Assembly: GCA_003224995.1 (NCBI GenBank)
Contig: QIAI01000050.1
Coordinates: 1,632-7,523, forward strand
DNA length: 5,892 nucleotides
Reading direction: 5' to 3'
Origin: Acidobacteriota bacterium
GTDB lineage: Bacteria > Acidobacteriota > Terriglobia > Terriglobales > Acidobacteriaceae
Shown here: positions 1 through 5,100 of the stretch, piece after piece
Numbering within the stretch: position 1 is the stretch's first letter
How the letters are laid out: each line of letters opens with the position of its first letter
Position numbers and translations under genes: made by a program
Notes under the pieces: generated by a model
Told to the model about the DNA's origin: nothing
Database searches by the model: none
The model's input: the letters and a program-made list of their open reading frames with translations, nothing else

Positions 1-1088
1 CTGCCGAGGATCTCCACGCCAAAGATCTCAGCAGTCATCAGCGGAAGAATCATGTAATCCCCACCGAGTCCAATGCCAAAAACAACCGCCGCCAACACGG
101 TCGACAGGTGCTGTTTTCCCAGGAACATGAATGGGATCGACCCCGCCACCAGCAAATAGATCAGCAACATCACATACTTCTTGGACCAGCGGTCTGCCAG
201 CCATCCCATCAACACTCGTCCCACGATACTAAAGGCGAGCACCAGGGAAATGATTTGGGCGGCATCTCGCTGCGCGTAGTGGCGGTCGAGGCTGAGAAAC
301 AGCTTCAGATTCTGCTGAGTTCCACTGACCGCTGCGACGGAAAACATGCTGCCTAAGATGAGGAGAGCCAGCGATAGGCTTTTAAAAGCTTTCTTTACGT
401 CTGCTGACGTATTCTGCAAACCAATCGACGCTCGCCCGGGCGCCTCTTTTACAAACAGAGCAAAAGGAAGAGCGATGAGAATGATCAGCACTCCCAGAGC
501 GCGCAAAGCCATTTGCCAACCGAACTGCCTTACCAGAAAATGCGCAATCCACGGAACGGCCGCCCCTCCGAAACCGATCCCCAGGTAAGCCAGACCCATA
601 GCCTTGCCGCGGGATTTAACAAACCAACGCGACAACAGAACTTGGCAGGGCAACGGACCGCCACAAACGTAGCCCAAGGCGTTCAAACAATAAAAAATGT
701 AAAAAAGTGGCAGGGTTGAAATGCTTCCGAGACCGATGAGCGCACCCCCGGCCATCAGGATTCCAGAGATCATCAGCCGCTTCGGGCCAAAACGGTCGAC
801 CACCCAGCCCGCAAAGAATCCAAAAGCCGGGCCGATCAGCAATTTTCCCAGAGCATTTCCGGAGGTGACCTGCCCCCGCGTCCAGCCAAATTGCTGAACC
901 ATGAAATCGTAGAAAAAGGGGAGACCCCACAGCGCAATACCAACAATGCAGAACAGAACGAAGAAGGAGGCTGTAACCGCTTGCGTGGCCCCGCGCCGCT
1001 GGGCGGGGTCCTGCGAATGGTCTGGCGCAGTGGAGAGTTCTGTCTCGAGAGATTCCGAGAGTGGCCTTGCTCCTGTTTCACGTGTCAT
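1..1088 (-). CDS. MFS permease, oxalate/formate antiporter-like (OFA/MCT type), C-terminus cut by window edge
   Basis: An open frame runs leftward from an ATG at 1088-1086 to the window edge without a stop, giving 362 residues. Families of this kind are usually about 400-450, so roughly the last one or two membrane helices are missing. A hydrophilic N-terminal tail of about 36 residues precedes helix 1 (about 37-60). The MFS motif A is clear after helix 2: GWVVDRFGPKR at residues 94-104. A second copy of the motif, GRVLMGWLADRWSKK, lies in the second half, as expected for a 6+6 helix carrier. The phrase FGWTRGQVTSG after helix 1 resembles oxalate:formate antiporter and monocarboxylate-transporter relatives. 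It should be an inner-membrane carrier for a small organic acid, but the substrate is not readable. Only a weak Shine-Dalgarno sequence precedes the ATG, which may rely on coupling to the cupin gene 42 bases upstream. Family call is firm; subfamily and substrate are tentative. Confidence 0.88.
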   Translation of the reverse strand, partial: MTRETGARPLSESLETELSTAPDHSQDPAQRRGATQAVTASFFVLFCIVGIALWGLPFFYDFMVQQFGWTRGQVTSGNALGKLLIGPAFGFFAGWVVDRFGPKRLMISGILMAGGALIGLGSISTLPLFYIFYCLNALGYVCGGPLPCQVLLSRWFVKSRGKAMGLAYLGIGFGGAAVPWIAHFLVRQFGWQMALRALGVLIILIALPFALFVKEAPGRASIGLQNTSADVKKAFKSLSLALLILGSMFSVAAVSGTQQNLKLFLSLDRHYAQRDAAQIISLVLAFSIVGRVLMGWLADRWSKKYVMLLIYLLVAGSIPFMFLGKQHLSTVLAAVVFGIGLGGDYMILPLMTAEIFGVEILG

Positions 1089-1130
1089 ACGGTGGCCTGA
1101 GATTCTCTTGCGTAGGAGCAAAACCGAAAT

Positions 1131-1574
1131 TCACTGCGGACTGTTGGCTCCGGGGCCAATGGCAACCACAAAATAAGTCGCTGGAATACTCCCGACATTC
1201 TTGATCCCGTGCTCGTCATTTGAGTGTACGAATCCCAGTCCTCCTGGACCGATAACATGGCTGGTCCCGTTAATGGTGAGTTGCACCGTCCCCTCGCGAA
1301 CCAACCACATTTCGGAGTGAGCATGATGATGCGCAGCGTGTGGGGAACCATTTGGCGGCAGCGTCGATTCGTGAACTTCCACCGACTCGCCGGTGGCAAG
1401 CTTCCCTTTCATGATCTGGCGAAACTCCGCACCCTCGGCCGCGTCCACCGGCATCTTATCAAATGCAAACGTGGCAGAAGGCAGGGAGTCGTCCGGCGCC
1501 GCAAGGGCCGGCAACGCCGCTGCACGCAGCAGTGCGGGAAGTAGATAGCACAATTCCCTTCTCGTGATCGACAT
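1131..1574 (-). CDS. Exported single-domain cupin protein with Tat-like signal peptide
   Basis: A 147-residue protein. The N-terminus reads MSITRREL followed by a hydrophobic stretch and PALAA, a twin-arginine-like signal with a likely cleavage near residue 25. The mature protein is probably periplasmic. One cupin barrel follows. Motif 1 fits HxHx3Ex6G exactly (HHHAHSEMWLVREG, about residues 82-95), giving two His and one Glu metal ligands. Motif 2 (GFVHSNDEHGIKN, about 114-126) supplies the last His, though the usual Pro and Gly of this motif are replaced. I chose the ATG at 1574 over a GTG at 1580 because GGAG at 1580-1583 lies 5 bases before the ATG but overlaps the GTG. The stop (TGA, 1131-1133) is 42 bases before the MFS gene on the same strand, suggesting an operon. 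Exact function is unknown; cupins include isomerases, dioxygenases and sugar-acid enzymes such as KdgF, but similarity to KdgF specifically is not evident. Confidence 0.87.
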   Translation of the reverse strand: MSITRRELCYLLPALLRAAALPALAAPDDSLPSATFAFDKMPVDAAEGAEFRQIMKGKLATGESVEVHESTLPPNGSPHAAHHHAHSEMWLVREGTVQLTINGTSHVIGPGGLGFVHSNDEHGIKNVGSIPATYFVVAIGPGANSPQ

Positions 1575-1579
1575 ATTCA

Positions 1580-1583
1580 CTCC
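1580..1583 (-). promoter_or_regulatory. Ribosome binding site deciding the cupin start
   Basis: On the minus strand the sequence reads CGGAGTGAATATG. GGAG is 5 bases from the ATG at 1574, a good spacing. The alternative GTG at 1580 shares its first base with the end of this GGAG and would have no usable site. This supports the shorter 147-residue protein that starts MSITRRE. Confidence 0.65.
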
Positions 1584-1617
1584 GTTTCGTATCTTGAAAT
1601 CAATTCTTTGGCGCGCT

Positions 1618-1633
1618 CGGAACCTGGGTACCG
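1618..1633. promoter_or_regulatory. Imperfect inverted repeat, possible operator
   Basis: The sequence CGGAACC-TG-GGTACCG is a dyad with six of seven arm positions paired around a 2-base spacer. It lies 12 bases before a second dyad that shares the GGAAC core. The location between divergent operons and the even-spaced symmetry fit a dimeric repressor or activator site. No specific regulator family can be named. It lies 44 bases upstream of the cupin start codon and about 213 bases from the kinase start, so it would act more naturally on the cupin side. Confidence 0.3.
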
Positions 1634-1644
1634 TTGCATGGACT

Positions 1645-1656
1645 GGAACGAGTTCC
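1645..1656. promoter_or_regulatory. Perfect 5-2-5 inverted repeat GGAAC-GA-GTTCC, possible operator
   Basis: This is a perfect 12-base dyad with a 2-base spacer. Its centre is 25 bases from the centre of the imperfect dyad at 1618-1633. Both carry GGAAC on the left arm, so they may be two sites for one protein. A short dyad of this size can arise by chance in 270 bases, so the call rests on the pairing and the location rather than on the single site. Confidence 0.3.
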
Positions 1657-1833
1657 CTGGCAGGCGCCCGATGGTTTTACGATTCTTCGCCCGCGGTGTC
1701 AAATCAGCAGTCACAAACGCTGTTTAAAAAGACTGAATGCTCTCCGCCTGAGGATGCTGTATCTTACGAGATCGTCCTTTGGGCACTGCTGTCTGGGGAT
1801 GTAAATCAGTTCTACGAACACGCAACATGATGC

Positions 1834-1838
1834 GGAGG
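1834..1838 (+). promoter_or_regulatory. Strong Shine-Dalgarno site for the sugar kinase GTG start
   Basis: GGAGG at 1834-1838 lies 8 bases before the GTG at 1847. This supports that rare start codon. An ATG-ATG at 1827-1832 opens only a seven-codon frame, which ends in a TGA overlapping the GTG, and it lies before or within the binding site, so it is unlikely to be the real start. Confidence 0.75.
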
Positions 1839-1846
1839 ACACGAGG

Positions 1847-2962
1847 GTGACTGCGGGAACGAACGCTGTCTTGCCATTGAGAGATTCGGAACACTGCCGC
1901 TGGGATCTGCTTAGTTTGGGGGAGGTAATGTTGCGCCTCGATCCGGGCGATGTTCGCATCTCCACTGCGCGGGAATTTCGTGCCTGGGAAGGTGGCGGCG
2001 AGTACAACGTCGCCCGAGGGCTCCGTCGCTGTTTTGGATTGCGAACGGCCATCGTGACAGTTCTTGCCGACAATCCCGTAGGCAGACTCGTTGAGGATCT
2101 GATGCTGCAGGGCGGGGTGGATTTGTCGCACCTGCGCTGGGTTCCTTATGACGACGTCGGGCGCGGAGTTCGGAATGGCCTCAATTTTACTGAAAGAGGC
2201 TTCGGCATACGGGCTGCGCTGGGATGCTCCGATCGCGGACACACCGCCATCTCCCAACTGCAGCCTGGCGAGGTGGACTGGGACCAGATTTTCGAAAAGC
2301 AAGGTGCACGCTGGTTTCATACCGGCGGCATCTTCTGCGCCCTGTCTGAATCGAGTCCTCTGGTGGCGCGCGAGGCCATGCAATCTGCCCGGCGCCATGG
2401 CACTTTGATCTCCTATGACCTGAATTATCGCGCCTCTTTGTGGAAGTCGGTGGGGGGCAAAGCCCGGGCCATCGAGGTCAACAGCGAGTTGGCTCCTTTC
2501 GTAGACGTGATGCTCGGGAATGAGGAAGACTTTACGTCCGCCCTGGGTTTCAAGGTATCCGGCGTGGACGATCATCTTTCCCATTTGGATAGCGCACACT
2601 TCCGCAGCATGATGAAGCAGGTGTCGGAGAAATATCCCAACCTGAAAGTGGTGGCGACGACGCTACGGGTCGCGCGCACGGCAACTCGCAATGACTGGGG
2701 AGCGATTTGCTGCCAGGACGGGCAGTTCTTTGAAGCCCGGCCGATGCCCGACCTGGAAATCTACGATCGAGTTGGTGGCGGGGACTCCTTCGCCTCTGGC
2801 CTGATTTACGGATTTCTTTCGGGACGGGGAGCTCAGTGGGCGGTCGATTGCGGTTGCGCCCATGGAGCCCTGGCCATGACCACTCCCGGTGATACAACCA
2901 TGGTGACGCTGGCCGAAGTGGAGCGTGTAATGAAAGGAGGCACGGCCCGCGTGCAGCGATAA
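1847..2962 (+). CDS. kdgK: PfkB-family sugar kinase, probable 2-keto-3-deoxygluconate (KDG) kinase
   Basis: A 371-residue ribokinase/PfkB-fold cytoplasmic kinase. It would phosphorylate KDG with ATP to KDPG, the substrate of the aldolase encoded next. The N-terminal strand (LLSLGEVMLRLDPG, about 21-34) opens the fold. GGGEYNVARGL (about 49-59) is the first PfkB signature, where sugar contacts are made. DLNYRASLW in the middle is typical of KDG kinases. The second signature VGGGDSFASG holds the anion hole (G310-G312) and catalytic base D313. At 371 residues it is longer than the roughly 310-340 common in the family; extra length lies in an N-terminal extension of about 18 residues and in the segment between the GNEED motif and the second signature. 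The GTG start is supported by GGAGG 8 bases upstream. KdgK is the best reading because of the 11-base gap to KDPG aldolase, but PfkB kinases are hard to assign by sequence; 2-keto-3-deoxygalactonate or another keto-sugar acid is possible. Confidence 0.8.
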   Translation: MTAGTNAVLPLRDSEHCRWDLLSLGEVMLRLDPGDVRISTAREFRAWEGGGEYNVARGLRRCFGLRTAIVTVLADNPVGRLVEDLMLQGGVDLSHLRWVPYDDVGRGVRNGLNFTERGFGIRAALGCSDRGHTAISQLQPGEVDWDQIFEKQGARWFHTGGIFCALSESSPLVAREAMQSARRHGTLISYDLNYRASLWKSVGGKARAIEVNSELAPFVDVMLGNEEDFTSALGFKVSGVDDHLSHLDSAHFRSMMKQVSEKYPNLKVVATTLRVARTATRNDWGAICCQDGQFFEARPMPDLEIYDRVGGGDSFASGLIYGFLSGRGAQWAVDCGCAHGALAMTTPGDTTMVTLAEVERVMKGGTARVQR

Positions 2963-2973
2963 AATTCCTCGTT

Positions 2974-3645
2974 ATGAATAGAGAAGAGATTCTGCAAAAA
3001 ATTCGTGAAGTCGGGCTGGTGCCGGTATTGCGTGCGCCGTCCTCGGATGCTGCCATCGCGGCGGCGGCGGCCATTGAAAGCGGAGGCGTGCCGGTCCTGG
3101 AGATCACCATGACGGTCCCCGGCGCCATTGAGGTGATCCGTGCCGTGGTTAAAAGTTCTCAAGGACGTGTGTTGGTGGGTGCGGGAACCGTGCTTGATCC
3201 TGAAACCGCCCGTGCCTGCATCTTGGCGGGTGCCGAGTTCATCGTCAGTCCGTCGCTGAATGTCAAAACCATTGAGCTTTGCCGCCGTTATTCCGTTCCG
3301 GTGATTCCTGGAGCGCTGACGCCTACTGAGATCGTTACCGCGTGGCAGGCCGGCGCCGATGTCGTGAAAGTTTTCCCCTGCAGCGCGGTCGGAGGACCAA
3401 AATATCTTGCCGCCCTGAAGGGGCCGCTTCCGCAAATCGATCTGATTCCGACCGGCGGCGTCTCCCTCAGCACTGCAGCCGAATTTCTGGCGGCCGGAGC
3501 ATTTGCGCTGGGCGTGGGAGGAGATCTGGTCGATCTGAAAGCTCTGAAAAGCGGTAAGCCCGAACTGATTACTGAGAACGCCCGCAAGTACGTTGCCGTG
3601 GTGAAACAAGCACGCACGGCCTCGATTCCCCAAAATCCCAAATAG
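2974..3645 (+). CDS. eda: KDPG aldolase (2-dehydro-3-deoxy-phosphogluconate aldolase / KHG aldolase family)
   Basis: A 223-residue class I aldolase, close to the usual 205-225, with a TIM-barrel fold. It cleaves KDPG to pyruvate and glyceraldehyde 3-phosphate in the cytoplasm; relatives also act on 4-hydroxy-2-oxoglutarate. The Schiff-base lysine is K132 in VVKVFPCSAVGG, and the general acid/base Glu is E43 in VLEIT. GAGTV (69-73), SPSLN (92-96), PGALTPTE (112-119) and the phosphate-binding PTGGVS (159-164) with GVGGDLV are all present. Where E. coli Eda has Arg49, this protein has Thr47 (EITMTVPGA); the Thermotoga maritima enzyme, as I remember it, has the same, so this marks a subtype and not a defect. 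It starts 11 bases after the kinase stop with no good Shine-Dalgarno next to the ATG, so translation is probably coupled. No alternative in-frame ATG, GTG or TTG lies between the kinase end and this start. Confidence 0.93.
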   Translation: MNREEILQKIREVGLVPVLRAPSSDAAIAAAAAIESGGVPVLEITMTVPGAIEVIRAVVKSSQGRVLVGAGTVLDPETARACILAGAEFIVSPSLNVKTIELCRRYSVPVIPGALTPTEIVTAWQAGADVVKVFPCSAVGGPKYLAALKGPLPQIDLIPTGGVSLSTAAEFLAAGAFALGVGGDLVDLKALKSGKPELITENARKYVAVVKQARTASIPQNPK

Positions 3646-3694
3646 GCCGATTAGGATAGACGGCCGCCATGCCTCTTTCGTAAACTGCCGCTGA
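3646..3694 (+). other. Short aldolase-permease spacer with a small hairpin
   Basis: GGCCG at 3645-3649 (its first base is the last base of the aldolase stop codon) pairs with CGGCC at 3661-3665 around an 11-base loop. No T-run follows, so it is not an intrinsic terminator and the operon should continue. A four-codon frame, ATG to TAA at 3669-3683, lies before the permease start; I see no reason to call it a leader peptide. The hairpin might affect mRNA stability, which is a guess. Confidence 0.3.
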
Positions 3695-4978
3695 ATGTCT
3701 CAGCCCCGGCAAGTGCCACGACGACGTTGGCGAATCGCATGGCTGCTCGGCTTTGGAGTCCTGGTCAATTACTTTGATCGCGTCAACCTCTCGGTTTCAC
3801 AGGGGGCGCTGCACGACACCTTTGGAATCTCCACAGTCACCTTCGGATACCTGCTAAGCGCCTACAGTTGGACCTACGCTCTCCTGCAATTGCCTTCGGG
3901 AGTGTTGCTCGACCGCTTTGGAGTGCGCCGAGTCGGGCGCGTGAGCACGATCCTCTGGAGCGTCGCTTCTTTTGCGGCGGCGATCTCTACCGGGATTGGT
4001 GCATTCTTCGCCTCCCGACTGCTTTTAGGCATCGGCGAAGCTCCCACTTTTCCTGGAAACGCAAAAGCAACCGGATACTGGTTCCCACAACAAGAGCGCA
4101 GCTTAGCGACGGCAATCTTCGATGCAGCGTCGAAGTTCTCCTCGGCGATTGGGGTTCCTTTAATCGGCATCTTGCTCCTGCATTTTGGTTGGCGCTGGAG
4201 TTTCGCAGCCACCGGATTCATCAGTCTTCTCTACTTTGTTCTGTTTTATGCGCTCTATCGGAATCCAAGCGAAGACGCTTTGCTCACCCCGGCTGAGCGC
4301 GAGTTTATCCAGCAAGGAGGAGCGCAACCGGAAGATCGGGCAAGCACCGCGCGAGGAGCGCCACTGGCTTACTTGCTCGCGCAGCGCGAAGTTTGCGGCC
4401 TGGCCTTGGGGTTCGCTTCCTACAACTATAGCTTCTATCTTCTGCTGACCTGGTTACCCAGTTATCTTTCTGCCGCACTTCATTTCGACTTGTTTCATTC
4501 GGTTCTGTACACCAGCGTGCCTTGGCTTTTCGCTACATTCACTGATTTGTTCGTAGGCGGGTGGCTGGTGGATGCACTCATTCAGAAAGGTTGGAATCCG
4601 ACGCGCGTTCGTCAATTCGTACTGATTGGCGGGACCGCCTTAGGCCTGGGAATTTTTGGCGCCGCCCACGCACACTCGCCCGTTACCGCGCTGTTCTGGA
4701 TCAGTCTCTCTTTAGGTGGCCTCTCCGCGGCCGCCCCGGTGGGATGGTCCATTCCCTCTTTAATTGCGCCTCGAGAAAGCGTCGGAAGGGTGGGCGGGAT
4801 TCTTAATTTCTGCAACCAACTATCGGCAATTGCCGCTCCCATCCTTACCGGCTACATTGTGCAAGGAACGCACTCTTTCTCCGGAGCCTTCGTGGCAGCC
4901 GCCGTGTTCCTGGTTCTTGGCATCGTAGGATACATCTTTCTTTTAGGAAATATGCGTCCGGTACCAGAGCCTTCTTAA
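3695..4978 (+). CDS. MFS permease, anion:cation symporter family (hexuronate/glucarate-type sugar-acid importer)
   Basis: A complete 427-residue inner-membrane carrier with about 12 hydrophobic helices, the normal size for the anion:cation symporter (ACS) family that includes ExuT, GudP and DgoT. Helix 1 carries NYFDRVNLSVS (25-35), the hallmark of this family, preceded by a basic start (PRRRWR). Motif A appears as GVLLDRFGVRR (69-79). GIGEAPTFPGNAKATGYWFP (112-131) matches the conserved loop of hexuronate and glucarate porters, including R108 and E115 around helix 4. A hydrophilic central loop with TPAEREFIQQG separates the two halves. Family knowledge points to proton-coupled uptake of a sugar acid such as galacturonate, glucuronate, galactonate or KDG. 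The position 49 bases after KDPG aldolase fits that role. A TGA directly before the ATG makes this the first possible start; its Shine-Dalgarno is weak. The exact substrate cannot be deduced. Confidence 0.9.
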   Translation: MSQPRQVPRRRWRIAWLLGFGVLVNYFDRVNLSVSQGALHDTFGISTVTFGYLLSAYSWTYALLQLPSGVLLDRFGVRRVGRVSTILWSVASFAAAISTGIGAFFASRLLLGIGEAPTFPGNAKATGYWFPQQERSLATAIFDAASKFSSAIGVPLIGILLLHFGWRWSFAATGFISLLYFVLFYALYRNPSEDALLTPAEREFIQQGGAQPEDRASTARGAPLAYLLAQREVCGLALGFASYNYSFYLLLTWLPSYLSAALHFDLFHSVLYTSVPWLFATFTDLFVGGWLVDALIQKGWNPTRVRQFVLIGGTALGLGIFGAAHAHSPVTALFWISLSLGGLSAAAPVGWSIPSLIAPRESVGRVGGILNFCNQLSAIAAPILTGYIVQGTHSFSGAFVAAAVFLVLGIVGYIFLLGNMRPVPEPS

Positions 4979-5099
4979 CTGAAACGAAGGCGACCAGGCA
5001 TGAATTGAGAGATTTTTTGAGACGATCTATTCGCCCTGACCCTTCCAACTTGAATCCCAGGGATTTAAGCTAAGAGCCAAAAGCTAAGAGCTGATTTTT
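4979..5099. other. Convergent intergenic gap, no gene
   Basis: The 121 bases between the stops of the permease and the dehydrogenase contain no frame that looks coded. A T6 run at 5013-5018 has no stem before it. The right part holds a heptad repeat and a second T6 run, described separately, which could terminate the permease operon. Confidence 0.6.
5067..5094. repeat. Four tandem degenerate heptads, consensus RAGCYRA
   Basis: Four consecutive 7-base units are visible: AAGCTAA, GAGCCAA, AAGCTAA, GAGCTGA. All keep AGC at positions 2-4 and A at position 7. Seen another way it is an 11-base direct repeat (AAGCTAAGAGC) at 5067-5077 and 5081-5091 with a 14-base period. It ends directly at a T-run and lies between two convergent stop codons. 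Short heptad arrays of this kind are known in intergenic DNA of some bacteria (for example the STRR repeats of cyanobacteria). I recall similar GCTAAGAGC strings from acidobacterial DNA, but cannot verify that here. Confidence 0.6.
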
Positions 5100-5100
5100 T
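5082..5100 (+). terminator. Possible weak intrinsic terminator for the kdgK-eda-permease operon
   Basis: AGCT-AAG-AGCT at 5082-5092 can form a 4-base stem with a 3-base loop, followed by GA and six Ts (5095-5100). The stem is too short to be convincing on its own. The T-run touches the stop codon of the opposing dehydrogenase gene. Position after a three-gene operon favours a termination role, but the same bases are part of the heptad repeat. Confidence 0.3.

Larger units (their letters stand above)
1575..1846. promoter_or_regulatory. Divergent intergenic control region between cupin-MFS and kinase operons
   Basis: About 270 bases separate the starts of two gene sets that point away from each other, so both promoters should lie here. 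No pair of -10/-35 boxes close to the sigma-70 consensus stands out on either strand. The region contains two inverted repeats (1618-1633 and 1645-1656, listed separately) and the ribosome binding sites of both first genes. An 88-codon GTG frame at 1564-1830 crosses it, but its product has no recognisable character, it overlaps the cupin start, and it is judged not to be a gene. No regulator gene is adjacent within the window. Confidence 0.6.

Noticed and set aside
1564..1830. 88-codon GTG frame across the divergent region
   Set aside because: It overlaps the cupin start in antisense and has no ribosome binding site or recognisable features. The space is better explained as a promoter region.
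1827..1850. Seven-codon frame overlapping the kinase GTG start
   Set aside because: It overlaps the kinase ribosome binding site and has no site of its own; a leader peptide role has no support.
1724..2599. Long 291-codon minus-strand frame opposite the sugar kinase
   Set aside because: It lies almost wholly antisense to a kinase with clear PfkB motifs, and its product has no recognisable domain pattern. It is a codon-bias shadow.
3055..3075. GCG/GCC triplet run in the aldolase gene
   Set aside because: It encodes an alanine-rich helix at residues 26-33 in frame, common in this family and GC-rich genomes; not a functional repeat.
2833..3633. 266-codon minus-strand frame opposite the aldolase
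   Set aside because: The product is low-complexity in character (rich in R, G, H, Q) and the opposite strand encodes an unmistakable KDPG aldolase.
2974..3645. Loss of the E. coli Arg49 equivalent as a sign of an inactive aldolase
   Set aside because: The Schiff-base Lys132, Glu43 and phosphate loop are intact, and threonine at this position is also found, as I recall, in the active Thermotoga enzyme.
5004..5020. T6 run after the permease as an intrinsic terminator
   Set aside because: No GC-rich stem precedes the Ts; the upstream bases are AG-rich and cannot fold into a hairpin.
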